From positions 992,001-1,056,000 of the forward strand of contig NZ_CP051167.1 in the NCBI RefSeq assembly GCF_012295525.1: a stretch of DNA of 64,000 bases. The letters are read 5' to 3'. Under the pieces are notes generated by a model that saw nothing but the letters and a program-made list of their open reading frames with translations, ran no database searches and was not told the DNA's origin. This document shows positions 37,690-48,007 of the stretch, piece by piece. How positions within the stretch are numbered: position 1 is the first letter of the stretch; each line of letters begins with the position of its first letter. This DNA is from Oxynema aestuarii AP17. GTDB taxonomy: Bacteria; Cyanobacteriota; Cyanobacteriia; Cyanobacteriales; Laspinemataceae. Both the position numbers and the translations under genes were made by a program.

Positions 37690-40375
37690 GTTTCAATCCC
37701 GTTGCCGGGATTCATTGAATTGAAAGGCAGCCCCCCGCCAAGTTTGGCAATGCATATCGAGAGTTTCAATCCCGTTGCCGGGATTCATTGAATTGAAAGC
37801 CAAAGAGGAGCAGCGACTATCTATCGCCGTAAAGTTTCAATCCCGTTGCCGGGATTCATTGAATTGAAAGGATTCGGATGGGGATTACCTCATCCCTACC
37901 GGGGGGGTTTCAATCCCGTTGCCGGGATTCATTGAATTGAAAGCCTTTAAGGAAAGTAATCGGAACTGTCTCCGGCCTGTTTCAATCCCGTTGCCGGGAT
38001 TCATTGAATTGAAAGCCTTTGAAAAAAGCAATGGGACTATTAAAGCTATTGTTTCAATCCCGTTGCCGGGATTCATTGAATTGAAAGACGGCGCCGACCT
38101 GCGTGGATCCAGCTTAAAAGGTGTTGTTTCAATCCCGTTGCCGGGATTCATTGAATTGAAAGAACCTAATTGGCGCTAACCTCAATGGCGCCACTCTCTA
38201 CGTTTCAATCCCGTTGCCGGGATTCATTGAATTGAAAGTCCTCGGATCTTCTCCAAGGAAACAAATGCTTCCCGAGTTTCAATCCCGTTGCCGGGATTCA
38301 TTGAATTGAAAGGGGGCCAATCTCCGGGGTGTAAATCTCGAAATTTCCGTTTCAATCCCGTTGCCGGGATTCATTGAATTGAAAGTCCGTCGTGGCTGTA
38401 AAGCCCGTTACCTGGTAGTTGGTTTCAATCCCGTTGCCGGGATTCATTGAATTGAAAGCGACCTTTATCTCCCCTGTATACCCTTCGTCGATGTTTCAAT
38501 CCCGTTGCCGGGATTCATTGAATTGAAAGTTCGTCATTTATTGAGTGCTGCAAAGAAAGCTCGGGGTTGTTTCAATCCCGTTGCCGGGATTCATTGAATT
38601 GAAAGATCGAATGGTATAATTCCGTCCTCCGGGGACGGGGGTGGACGTTTCAATCCCGTTGCCGGGATTCATTGAATTGAAAGCTTCGATAGCCGCCTCG
38701 GGGAGCAGCTAGAGGCTCGGTTTCAATCCCGTTGCCGGGATTCATTGAATTGAAAGAGATCCGCCAGCTTCGAGCTGCCGCCAAGGCTAAAGCGTTTCAA
38801 TCCCGTTGCCGGGATTCATTGAATTGAAAGCCCCTAAGGTAAGCAGGCGAAAAGGCAAAGGAGGGTTTCAATCCCGTTGCCGGGATTCATTGAATTGAAA
38901 GTTGAGAGAAATAATAATGGAACGCGGAAATGATATAGGTTTCAATCCCGTTGCCGGGATTCATTGAATTGAAAGAGCAACACCTGGGGCGAAATTAGAG
39001 ATGGCGGAGGCGTTTCAATCCCGTTGCCGGGATTCATTGAATTGAAAGCTTGTCTTCCCATTGCCCCCAATAGGCGATTTTTGGGGAGTTTCAATCCCGT
39101 TGCCGGGATTCATTGAATTGAAAGTCCCCGTTCGGATGGCTGTATACTCCCCTGGGTTTAGGTTTCAATCCCGTTGCCGGGATTCATTGAATTGAAAGGC
39201 CCCGACATGTACGGCGCGGGGCGATAGGCGGTTCGTTTCAATCCCGTTGCCGGGATTCATTGAATTGAAAGACGAATCAAAGCATTTTTCGGCTGGTTTA
39301 CTTCCTCACAAGTTTCAATCCCGTTGCCGGGATTCATTGAATTGAAAGCTGAGTCGCACTGGTCGGGACCTTGAAGAAATTCTTGTTTCAATCCCGTTGC
39401 CGGGATTCATTGAATTGAAAGATACCTTGACTCGTAAGGTCTCGGTTTTGAAGTGAGGCGTTTCAATCCCGTTGCCGGGATTCATTGAATTGAAAGTCTA
39501 TACGTTCTAATCGATAGTTCGGGTTCTATGGTTTCAATCCCGTTGCCGGGATTCATTGAATTGAAAGCTGTAGCTCCCCGATAAAATTCTTGCAGGCCGT
39601 GAGTTTCAATCCCGTTGCCGGGATTCATTGAATTGAAAGAACCTTAGCGGTGCCAATTTAGAGGGTGCCGACCTCGTTTCAATCCCGTTGCCGGGATTCA
39701 TTGAATTGAAAGTCCTAAGAAGTCATCAAGTACAATCATTTAATTGAATGTTTCAATCCCGTTGCCGGGATTCATTGAATTGAAAGTCTAGTCCTCTAGG
39801 GGTTTGTACCCTTATTAGTAATAGTTTCAATCCCGTTGCCGGGATTCATTGAATTGAAAGTTCTACAGGTCGCATTTCTCGCAGCCTTGAGGGCATGTTT
39901 CAATCCCGTTGCCGGGATTCATTGAATTGAAAGTCCGATAGCTGTCTCTGGGTAAGACCTAAGGACTGTTTCAATCCCGTTGCCGGGATTCATTGAATTG
40001 AAAGTCGGCGAGGCGCTCGTCGGCAGCGATCGCCCGCCAGTTTCAATCCCGTTGCCGGGATTCATTGAATTGAAAGTCGCGTTCCGACGAGGGCGCGATC
40101 GGCGATCCTTGTGTTTCAATCCCGTTGCCGGGATTCATTGAATTGAAAGCCACTGAGTTAATCAGTGGGGATTTTCGGGGCTATTCGTTTCAATCCCGTT
40201 GCCGGGATTCATTGAATTGAAAGGAAAGGTAAAGGAGGTTCTCCGGCCTTCCTCGATTGCTCGTTTCAATCCCGTTGCCGGGATTCATTGAATTGAAAGT
40301 CCAGTCTGGTCACCAGACTGTGACGTCTGCTTGCTGTTGTTTCAATCCCGTTGCCGGGATTCATTGAATTGAAAG
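37690..40375 (-). CRISPR. CRISPR array 1: 37 repeats, 36 spacers, transcribed leftward
   Basis: I count 37 copies of a 37-nt repeat (plus strand begins GTTTCAATCCCGTTGCC and ends TTGAATTGAAAG). The transcribed strand is minus. In that sense the repeat begins CTTTCAATTC, contains a 7-bp stem AATCCCG/CGGGATT with a GCAA tetraloop, and ends ATTGAAAC, the usual 8-nt handle after Cas6 cleavage. Spacers are about 34-40 nt. The leader lies at the right end (40376-40572), next to the WYL gene. All repeats look intact, including the leader-distal one. Confidence 0.97.
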
Positions 40376-40572
40376 ACCGGGTGCTGAAACGTACACCCCG
40401 AGCGCTTCGGTGAGCCGTTTTTGGCGGGAGTCTACTCAAACCCCCGTTTCAGCCGTTGGCCTTCGGCTAACCGAGACACTCAAAAACTCTGAAATTATTC
40501 ACTTGTAAAGGTTCTAGCCATTTGGCGGGACCCCCGGGTAAATCGACCCCGCTTTCCGCCGCCAAAATTTGG
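40376..40572 (-). promoter_or_regulatory. CRISPR leader of array 1
   Basis: A 197-bp sequence which, reverse-complemented, aligns without gaps to 52021-52217 with about 16 mismatches by eye. It abuts the first repeat with GTTTCAGCACCCGGT. It should hold the array promoter and the spacer-integration anchor. Confidence 0.85.
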
Positions 40573-40607
40573 CTTGGAAATACTCTACCACAACTTTCCC
40601 AAATATT

Positions 40608-41582
40608 CTAACTCGAATTCTCCCGAGAATCCCCCGCCTGATACTGAGCCGCCGCCCGTCGCAACTCCTCGCCAATTTCTGCCGCCAACCACGGGGGATC
40701 CAACACCCGCGCATTCGCTCCATACCTGAAAATCCGTTGTCGGAACCAAAACAAATAATCCTCCACCGTTTCAATCTCCACGTACCTCCGCACGAGATCG
40801 CGCTTGACGACCCGTTCTTGAACACGACGCGGTTTGTACGTCGCCAACGGTCCGCTCATCCGATAGCGAATCTTCAGGGTCGGAAACTCGGAGAACACCC
40901 AGCCCACCGTAGAAGGCGCCCCCACCGATTTAATGCGATCGATCCGGAACAAACCATTGTTCTCCACGTTATGCACCCGACCCCCTCGCGGTTTGGGTTT
41001 CCAATCCGGGACGAATGCAAATAAATAGAGTGCCCCATCGTGGAGGCGGATCTCCGAACGATCCAAGTCCAAGCGTAAATTCTGCTTTTGGCTATTGCAA
41101 TAGTGGATTCTATATCTATATTGTTGGGCGCATCGGTCTTGCAAAGCGTGCAAAATCTTCTCGTAGTCCGGATTGCTGTAGTCCGTAGGCGGCGAAAAAT
41201 CCACCTGAATGTCCGGGGGGGCGTCGGTTGCGTCCAAATTCACCAAAGCGGCGATCTGTTGTGCTTGGGTCGCAAACCCCATATCTTCTAAAAACTGAAC
41301 CGCCAAGTACAACGACTGGCGTTGAGTCGCCGACAAAATGAGCGGGAAGTTCGACTCGACCAAGGTGTAAGGACGGTGGGGGGCGCAGTCGATCGCAAAA
41401 CCGAGATCGCGCAACTCCCTCACGATCCGATGCAGTTTCTGCGCCACATCTCCCGGTTTGCGATCGGTCTGTTCCAGAAACTCCCCGAGTACGACGATCA
41501 ACTCCTCGCGCGGGTACGGTCGTTCCGTCAGTTTCCGAAGAATGTAGAGCGCGTCAGTGATGTGAGTGCATTTTTGACCCAT
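40608..41582 (-). CDS. WYL-domain transcriptional regulator of the CRISPR locus
   Basis: A 324-residue protein. The N-terminus is a winged-helix-type region (GQKCTHITDALYILRKLTERPYPREE; KLHRIVRELRDLGFAI). The WYL/Sm-like domain covers about residues 140-230 (CAQQYRYRIHYCNSQ, RLHDGALYLFAFVPDW, FRIDRIKSV), and a C-terminal WCX-type domain ends it (QERVVKRDLVRRYVEIETV). Cas-associated WYL proteins are ligand-responsive regulators that often repress cas operons. The gene is divergent from cas3, and its direction leads into the leader of array 1. It could therefore control both through the 218-bp gap. The ATG at 41582 is preferred to an upstream one. Confidence 0.9.
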   Translation of the reverse strand: MGQKCTHITDALYILRKLTERPYPREELIVVLGEFLEQTDRKPGDVAQKLHRIVRELRDLGFAIDCAPHRPYTLVESNFPLILSATQRQSLYLAVQFLEDMGFATQAQQIAALVNLDATDAPPDIQVDFSPPTDYSNPDYEKILHALQDRCAQQYRYRIHYCNSQKQNLRLDLDRSEIRLHDGALYLFAFVPDWKPKPRGGRVHNVENNGLFRIDRIKSVGAPSTVGWVFSEFPTLKIRYRMSGPLATYKPRRVQERVVKRDLVRRYVEIETVEDYLFWFRQRIFRYGANARVLDPPWLAAEIGEELRRAAAQYQAGDSRENSS

Positions 41583-41800
41583 GCGATCGCCCAATCCCCT
41601 CAATCCACCCTCTTATTTTTACAAATTTTCCGGATAATATTCATTATTTGACAACAAGTTGAGCCGAAAGGGCCTTAAGCTAAATACAAAGCTAAATACA
41701 AAGCTAAATCCAGCGATCGCCCCTCCCCAGTTTGGAATCATACTCTTCCAATTTGTCACCCGCGATCGCCGCCCAACGGAGCCATCTCCCCGAAACTCCC

Positions 41801-43924
41801 ATGAAACTGCGTCTTCACGGCTTGCACTCCCAACTCAATCCCGGCGTCGGTCGCTGTCCCCTCGGATGCGATCGGCACTGTCAAGTGCGAGAACGGGCCC
41901 CCGGCTTGCAACCGCCCCCCGGGGCGACCTGTCCCCTGTCCTCTCACCAAGCTCAAACCTTTGCCGCCGTGCGTTTTGGCGACGCCGACCTCATCTTTAA
42001 CAAAAGTGCGACCGGAGACGGCAAAACCCTCGGCGGCACCTTACCCACCTTACTCGACCCTCAGTTTCGGCTGATGGCTCTCTATCCGACGATCGAATTA
42101 GTCGAAGACCAAACCCGCCAGCAACAACGCTATCACGAGCTATTCGGACTCCAGAGCCGCGATCGCGTCGATCGCCTCTACGGCGAAGAACTCAGCCGCC
42201 GCGTGCGAGAACGAGATAGCAACAAGTTTCAAGAACTCCTCGACGCCATCTATCACACTCCTATCCTACTCACTAATCCCGATATCTTTCACTACATCAC
42301 CCACTATCGCTACCGTCAAGCTGCCTTCGATCGCGCTTTGTTACCCCTCGCCCTCGCGGAATGGCCCGATTTGTGGATGTTCGACGAATTCCACATCTTC
42401 GGCCCCCATCAGGAAGCTGCCGCCCTCAACAGCTTGACCCTAATTCGGCGCAGCCAGCAGCAACGACGCCCGCGCCGCTTCCTGTTCACCTCCGCTACCC
42501 CCAAACCGGACTTTATCGCCCAACTCGCCCGCGCCGAGTTTAAAATCGCCGAAATTGAAGGGATTTATGCCAACGAAACCACCCCCGGTTTTCGGCAAAT
42601 CCTCCAACCCGTCGAGCTGGAATTTGTCCAATTGGGGGACGGCGATGCAGTGCAGTGGCTGGTGGAAAGCGCCGACCGCCTCGACCGATGGCTTCGCGGC
42701 GATCGCGCCGGACGGGGGCTGATCGTCCTCAACGCGATCTCTTCGGTCAATCGTGCGATCGCCCAACTCACGGAACGACTGCCGGGGGTCACCGTGTGCG
42801 AAATTAGCGGGCGCATCGATCGCCGCGAACGGGGGCGCATTCAAGCCCAACTGCAAGCGTCTCCCGACCCGGTGTTAGTGGTGGCGACTTCCGCCGTCGA
42901 TGTCGGCGTGGACTTTCGCATTAACCTGCTCGTATTTGAAAGCAGCGACGCGGCGACGGTGGTGCAGCGCCTCGGACGCTTGGGACGCCATCCCGGCTTT
43001 TCTCACTATCGCGCCGCGATCCTGATTCCCAAGCAGATGCCCTGGGTGATGCCCCGCTTGGGGGAATGGGGCGATCGCCAGGAACCCGTCGGGCGCCCGG
43101 AACTCCAAGAGGCGATCGCCATCGCCTTCGACCCGCCCAAGTCCTTTGCCGAGTACCGCCAGAAGTGGGGACCGTTGCAAGCCCACGGGATGCTCGCCGA
43201 AATCAGCCGGGAGAGCAACAAAGTGAGTGAGATCCTGCGCGATCGGATGAGGGAAGATCTAGGGCGAGTCTACGGCGATCGGTTCGACCGTTACCGCAAG
43301 TGCTGGTTTGCCCTCGGTAAAAACCCCGTAGGCAAAGCGACCCAGAAAGAACTGTTGCGTTTTCGCGGCGCCACGGCGATTCAGGCGGCGATCGCCGACG
43401 GTTCCCGGATTTATACTTACGACTTACTGCGCTTGCTGCCCTACACCTGGATCGAGCGCTGCGATCGTGAAACCTTCCTAGAAGCGGCAAGGACGGCAGA
43501 CTGTAGCCCCGACGCCTTCGACGATCGTTATATTCATGTCTATCTAAAAGTGCGAGAATGGCTCGACAACCGCCAATCCTTAAGCTTGCAGACCCAGCGC
43601 GATACCGACGAACTGAAAACCTGCGAACTCACGTTACTCGATCGCCTGGCGATCGTCGGTCACCCGCAACCAGAAGTGAGTACCTGCTTGCAACGCCGTA
43701 AATTACTGGCTTTCCTCGTTCCCGTCCATCGCAGCCAACCGAGCAGCCACTGGCAAGTGAGCTATACCCTCCAACTCGGTCCACACTTCGGTCTGTACCG
43801 CCTCACCGATGCCGGAGGGAACGCCTATGCTTGCGCCTTCGATCGCGATGCCCTCCTCCTCGACGCCCTCAAATTCAAGCTGCGGCGCTTTTGCCGGACT
43901 CAACCCCAGTCGTTAATTTTTTAG
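41801..43924 (+). CDS. cas3: Type I-D Cas3 helicase (Cas3')
   Basis: A 707-residue superfamily 2 helicase without an HD nuclease domain, as expected for type I-D. Motif I is SATGDGKT (residues 69-76), motif II DEFH (195-198), motif III SATP (about 231) and motif VI QRLGRLGRH. The N-terminus has a Cys cluster (CPLGCDRHC and GATCP), a likely metal site. The start at 41801 follows family length. It opens the cas operon and is 10 bp from cas10d. It unwinds target DNA after recognition by the effector complex. Confidence 0.93.
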   Translation: MKLRLHGLHSQLNPGVGRCPLGCDRHCQVRERAPGLQPPPGATCPLSSHQAQTFAAVRFGDADLIFNKSATGDGKTLGGTLPTLLDPQFRLMALYPTIELVEDQTRQQQRYHELFGLQSRDRVDRLYGEELSRRVRERDSNKFQELLDAIYHTPILLTNPDIFHYITHYRYRQAAFDRALLPLALAEWPDLWMFDEFHIFGPHQEAAALNSLTLIRRSQQQRRPRRFLFTSATPKPDFIAQLARAEFKIAEIEGIYANETTPGFRQILQPVELEFVQLGDGDAVQWLVESADRLDRWLRGDRAGRGLIVLNAISSVNRAIAQLTERLPGVTVCEISGRIDRRERGRIQAQLQASPDPVLVVATSAVDVGVDFRINLLVFESSDAATVVQRLGRLGRHPGFSHYRAAILIPKQMPWVMPRLGEWGDRQEPVGRPELQEAIAIAFDPPKSFAEYRQKWGPLQAHGMLAEISRESNKVSEILRDRMREDLGRVYGDRFDRYRKCWFALGKNPVGKATQKELLRFRGATAIQAAIADGSRIYTYDLLRLLPYTWIERCDRETFLEAARTADCSPDAFDDRYIHVYLKVREWLDNRQSLSLQTQRDTDELKTCELTLLDRLAIVGHPQPEVSTCLQRRKLLAFLVPVHRSQPSSHWQVSYTLQLGPHFGLYRLTDAGGNAYACAFDRDALLLDALKFKLRRFCRTQPQSLIF

Positions 43925-43934
43925 GACTTGCCCG

Positions 43935-46868
43935 ATGCAGACCTTAATGCAACAGCTTTTGCTGACGAGCCTCGATCCCGAAACCGACCCGATCTTATGT
44001 GAGTATATCGATATTATTCTCCCGGCAGTAGAGCGCGAATTCGGCTCCATGACCGCCTTGGGCGGCGATCGCGATCGACACTATAATATATTATGTACCC
44101 TGAAAGATCCCCTTGCCGCCGAAAAAGCCCGAAACTGGAGCGATCGCCCGGATCAGAACCTCTGCGTTCACGTCCTCAACGCCCTCTTATTGGGCTGGAA
44201 TTTAGCAGAACATCACCTGCCCACCTCCCTATCCGACGAAGAAAAACGCTTGTTTTGTCTGGGGATAACCTTGCACGATTATAATAAATACTGTCACGGA
44301 CAGGGTGAAGAAGCCCCAAAAGCTAGCGAAATTGACGATATTTTGGCGTTATGTCGCGAAATAGGCGCTCGCTTGAACTTTAGCGCCTTCTGGCCGCAGT
44401 GGGAAACTTACTTATCGGATATCGGCTTTTTAGCACAAAATACTCAATTCAAGTGCGGTACAAATACTTATCCCAGTAACTGGCCGGAATTTGCGATCGC
44501 CGATTCCCGACGCCTCACCCACCCCTTACGCCACCTCCTCGGATGGAGTGATATCGCCGTTCACTTAAACGACCCCGCCGATATCGCCACGGAAACCGCC
44601 GGGGAACGACTGCAAGAACATTTAAACTTACTCGGAATTCGTAAAACTTTAGTTTACCATCGCCTCCGCGACAGTCTCGGGATTTTGACTAATGGTATTC
44701 ACAACGCCACCCTCCACTATGCGAGGGAATTGGGGTGGGAGGCGATCGTTTTTTTTGCGCGTGGCGTCGTTTATTTAGCTCCAAAAAACTTTAGTTCTCC
44801 CGATTTAGCCGATTTAAAACAATTTATCTGGGAACAAATTGCTCTCATTCTCGGTAATAAAATGCTCGACGGCGATGTCGGGTTTCGGCGAGATGGTAAA
44901 GGGCTAAAAGTTGCCCCACAAACTTCAGAACTATTTCCTCCCGCCCAACTCATTCGCCAACTGTCCGACGTCATTGCAGCCCGAGTTAATAATGCTAAAA
45001 ATCCGGCAACACCAAAGCGATTAGCTAAATTGGTAGAACGCGGTCTGATTACTGAAGATCGAGAAAAAGAACTATTAAAAGGGGCAGATTTACGCAGCGA
45101 TCGCCTCGCCGAATTTATTATCGTCATTCAGAGAGAATTTCTCGGCAACTGCGAGGACTATGGGCCGTGGATGCTAGAAGCCCTCGATCTCGCTACAATC
45201 TTCAACCCGGAAGACCTTCAAATTAACATCGGCGGGGTCAATTATGGCTGGTATTTAGCCGCCGCGCAATACTTCAGCAAAAACAGCACCCTCGACCTCG
45301 AACAAACCACAGAATTACTCGCAGAAATTGGCGATCGTCTCGCCGATTGGGCTACTGAAAATAACAGTTTGCCCGCTTATTCCAGTCCGACGCAGGAGGT
45401 CTTCGATCGCTATCTGCAATATTATCTCGATTTCTCGGGAATAAAAACAGAACTACCGCCCTTCGGCCAAGAATTAAATGCCTATGCGATCGCCAAAACT
45501 CGCAAAGCCAAACAGCCTATTTGTTCTTTAAGTTCCGGTGAATTTCCGTCAGAAGATCAACTCGATTCCGTCGTTTTATTCAAACCCCAGCAATACAGCA
45601 ATAAAAACACCCTCGGCGGGAGCAAAATCAAACGGGGAATTTCTAAAATTTGGTCGTTAGAAATGCTCTTGCGTCAAGCCCTTTGGTCGGCGAGGGCGGG
45701 CAAATTAGAAGAACAACAACCCGTCTTTTTATATATTTTCCCCGCCTATGTTTACGCGCCCCAAATGATTAAAGCGATTCGGGTCTTGGTGGAAGAACTC
45801 AAAACTGTCAATTTATGGGAAATTCGCAAATATTGGCTCAACCACGAACTAGAAGTGAGTCAACTCTCTCACTGGCTGTGGCTCCGCGAAGATGCGGAAA
45901 TCGGGCGATTTGCCAAGGGAAGTTACGATAGTAAAGATTTGCCCTTTATGGCTACAGTGTATACTACGACCCTGGGGGAAACGGTGACCGAGGCTTGGGT
46001 TCACCCCGCATTTTTAGCAACGATCTTACCAAAGCTTCTCGGAGTAAGGGTTGTGGCGACGGCGAGCAACGTCCCCTTGTATCGGAGCGATCGCGAGTTT
46101 TGCGGTTCGGCGGTCCTCGATGGGGTAGCGGGATTTTGGTCTCTACTCCACTGTCCCTCAGAAGTGCGTACCGAACAGCTCGATTCCGTTCTCACGCGCT
46201 TGCTCGTCGTGTATACTTTGCATCTCGACAATCGCGCTCACCAGTCAGACGCGCGCTGGGGAGCACTTAACAGAACTGTTCGCGAGGTCATGACCGATGT
46301 TTTAAATATTTTTGCGATCGCGCGCGAAGGGTTACGCCGACGCCAACACGATCCTTCCCCGGAGGAAGTAGAACGCTATTGGAACTTTGCTCGAATTTGG
46401 TCGGATTTGGATAAAACCATGCAAGAAAAGCTCAACTTTATCACTGAATTAGTGCGTCAATATCGAACCTTTTATCAAGTGAAGGTCACCGATTCCAGTC
46501 ACGCTATTTTACTGCCATTTTCTAAAGTATTGGAAACGATTTTGTCCGTTCCTACCCAAGTTAATGAAGAAGATTTGATCTTACAAGGAGCCGGATTGTT
46601 GAAAGATGCGATCGATCGCCAAAACATTTATACCCGTCCCTTAATGATGGATAAATCCGTAGATTTTGCCACCCGCCAACAGCAAGAACTCGAAGCGATT
46701 CATCGGTTCGTGCAAACTTGTGTCTGCGATTTATTCGGAACCCTTTATCGCGGCGATCGCGCCCTCTTGCAAGAGAACCGCAACCGTCTCAAATCCGGTG
46801 CTGAATTTGCCTATCGCTGGCTCGCTTTGCAAGAGAAAAACGAACGGGATTTAGCCAGTCCTTCTTGA
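43935..46868 (+). CDS. cas10d: Type I-D large subunit Cas10d (Csc3) with HD nuclease domain
   Basis: A 977-residue protein. The N-terminal HD domain has His79 (LCVHVLNALLLG) and the HD pair 114-115 (GITLHDYNKYCHG). In type I-D this domain, not Cas3, cuts target DNA. The middle matches Csc3 (for example FEFARGVVYLAPKNF-like stretch reading IVFFARGVVYLAP). I see no GGDD cyclase motif in the palm region, consistent with no cyclic-oligoadenylate signalling. Length is typical. It sits between cas3 and csc2. Confidence 0.94.
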   Translation: MQTLMQQLLLTSLDPETDPILCEYIDIILPAVEREFGSMTALGGDRDRHYNILCTLKDPLAAEKARNWSDRPDQNLCVHVLNALLLGWNLAEHHLPTSLSDEEKRLFCLGITLHDYNKYCHGQGEEAPKASEIDDILALCREIGARLNFSAFWPQWETYLSDIGFLAQNTQFKCGTNTYPSNWPEFAIADSRRLTHPLRHLLGWSDIAVHLNDPADIATETAGERLQEHLNLLGIRKTLVYHRLRDSLGILTNGIHNATLHYARELGWEAIVFFARGVVYLAPKNFSSPDLADLKQFIWEQIALILGNKMLDGDVGFRRDGKGLKVAPQTSELFPPAQLIRQLSDVIAARVNNAKNPATPKRLAKLVERGLITEDREKELLKGADLRSDRLAEFIIVIQREFLGNCEDYGPWMLEALDLATIFNPEDLQINIGGVNYGWYLAAAQYFSKNSTLDLEQTTELLAEIGDRLADWATENNSLPAYSSPTQEVFDRYLQYYLDFSGIKTELPPFGQELNAYAIAKTRKAKQPICSLSSGEFPSEDQLDSVVLFKPQQYSNKNTLGGSKIKRGISKIWSLEMLLRQALWSARAGKLEEQQPVFLYIFPAYVYAPQMIKAIRVLVEELKTVNLWEIRKYWLNHELEVSQLSHWLWLREDAEIGRFAKGSYDSKDLPFMATVYTTTLGETVTEAWVHPAFLATILPKLLGVRVVATASNVPLYRSDREFCGSAVLDGVAGFWSLLHCPSEVRTEQLDSVLTRLLVVYTLHLDNRAHQSDARWGALNRTVREVMTDVLNIFAIAREGLRRRQHDPSPEEVERYWNFARIWSDLDKTMQEKLNFITELVRQYRTFYQVKVTDSSHAILLPFSKVLETILSVPTQVNEEDLILQGAGLLKDAIDRQNIYTRPLMMDKSVDFATRQQQELEAIHRFVQTCVCDLFGTLYRGDRALLQENRNRLKSGAEFAYRWLALQEKNERDLASPS

Positions 46869-46930
46869 GTCAATCGCCTCGATTTCCTCGATTAACCTTC
46901 AGTCAACTTTAGAGAAGTTCAACCTCAATT

Positions 46931-47929
46931 ATGACTCAACTCAATGCCTTAAAAAATGAGTTTGCCAACGACTTTCCGCGCTTGGCGTCCGGTCATTACG
47001 TTCATTTTATCCTGCTGCGCCACAGTCAGTCCTTCCCCGTATTTCAGACCGATGGCGTTCTCAACACCGCGCGCACTCAAGCGGGAATTAACACCACGGA
47101 CACCATCAGTCGCTTAGTCTTGTTCAAACGGAAACAAACCACTCCCGAACGGTTGGCGGGTCGCGAACTTTTGCGATCGGTTTCGCTCATTTCCGGCGAC
47201 CCAGATGCGGAGAATTATTGTCAATATAATGGCGAGAAATCCTGCAAACAATGTCCCGATTGTATTATCTACGGATTTGCGATCGGCGATAGCGGGTCGG
47301 AGCGATCGAAAGTCTATTCCGATTCGGCATTTTCCCTCAGTTCTTACGAACAATCCCATCGGAGTTTTATCTTCAACGGGCCTTCTGAAGCAGGAACGAT
47401 GAGTGAAGGGGGTCAGATGCGAAATGCGATTAACGAACTCGATCACGTCCTCCCAGAAGTCACGTTTCCTACCGTCGAAACCTTGCGCGATCCCACCTAT
47501 GAAGGGTTTCTTTACGTGCTGGGAAACTTGCTGCGAACTCGGCGGTATGGCGCCCAAGAAACGCGCACTGGAACCATGCGAAATTATCCGATCGCCATTC
47601 TTTTAACTGACGGTGAAATCTTCAGTAATTTATATTTCACTCAAGCCCTTTACGACGAACTGAAAGGGGATCTGAACGCTCCGATCGCCGATCTCAAAAC
47701 TGTAGCCAATACGGTAGTCAATCGCTTGCTAGAAGACGAACCCATTCGCATTAGTCACAAACTTATGGGTAACGACCTCGAACAGTTTCTCGATGAAGTT
47801 TCGGAAATTTACAAAGATGAGGAACAATTGACTGAAATGCTCGCCAATTTGTACGAGCAAACCGAAACTTACTGCAATCATTACGGTGCCAAATCCAGTA
47901 AAAGATCGGGTAAATCTGGGAAAAAATAA
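46931..47929 (+). CDS. csc2: Type I-D Cas7 backbone subunit (Csc2)
   Basis: A 332-residue Csc2/Cas7d. Signature parts are HFILLRHSQSFPVFQTDGVLNTARTQ, a four-Cys zinc-type cluster in CQYNGEKSCKQCPDC, and FNGPSEAGTMSEGGQMRNAINELDHVLPEV. Multiple copies coat the crRNA spacer in the effector complex. The basic Ser/Lys tail (KSSKRSGKSGKK) may contact nucleic acid. The gene is 62 bp after cas10d. Confidence 0.95.
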   Translation: MTQLNALKNEFANDFPRLASGHYVHFILLRHSQSFPVFQTDGVLNTARTQAGINTTDTISRLVLFKRKQTTPERLAGRELLRSVSLISGDPDAENYCQYNGEKSCKQCPDCIIYGFAIGDSGSERSKVYSDSAFSLSSYEQSHRSFIFNGPSEAGTMSEGGQMRNAINELDHVLPEVTFPTVETLRDPTYEGFLYVLGNLLRTRRYGAQETRTGTMRNYPIAILLTDGEIFSNLYFTQALYDELKGDLNAPIADLKTVANTVVNRLLEDEPIRISHKLMGNDLEQFLDEVSEIYKDEEQLTEMLANLYEQTETYCNHYGAKSSKRSGKSGKK

Positions 47930-48007
47930 CCCCATCTCAATCTAAATCAAATCCGGGTATCTCCAAGCCCTGCGAGATACCCCATTCCCCCTTAGAGGAG
48001 TCCAATC

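Noticed and set aside
37885-40119. Short frames with repeated NPGNGIE or PLPGFIELK, also at 52365-57553
   Set aside because: These are translations of the CRISPR repeat, not proteins.
43935-46868. Cyclic-oligoadenylate signalling by the Cas10-type subunit
   Set aside because: No GGDD motif is seen and no CARF-domain protein is in the locus; the gene set is type I-D, not type III.
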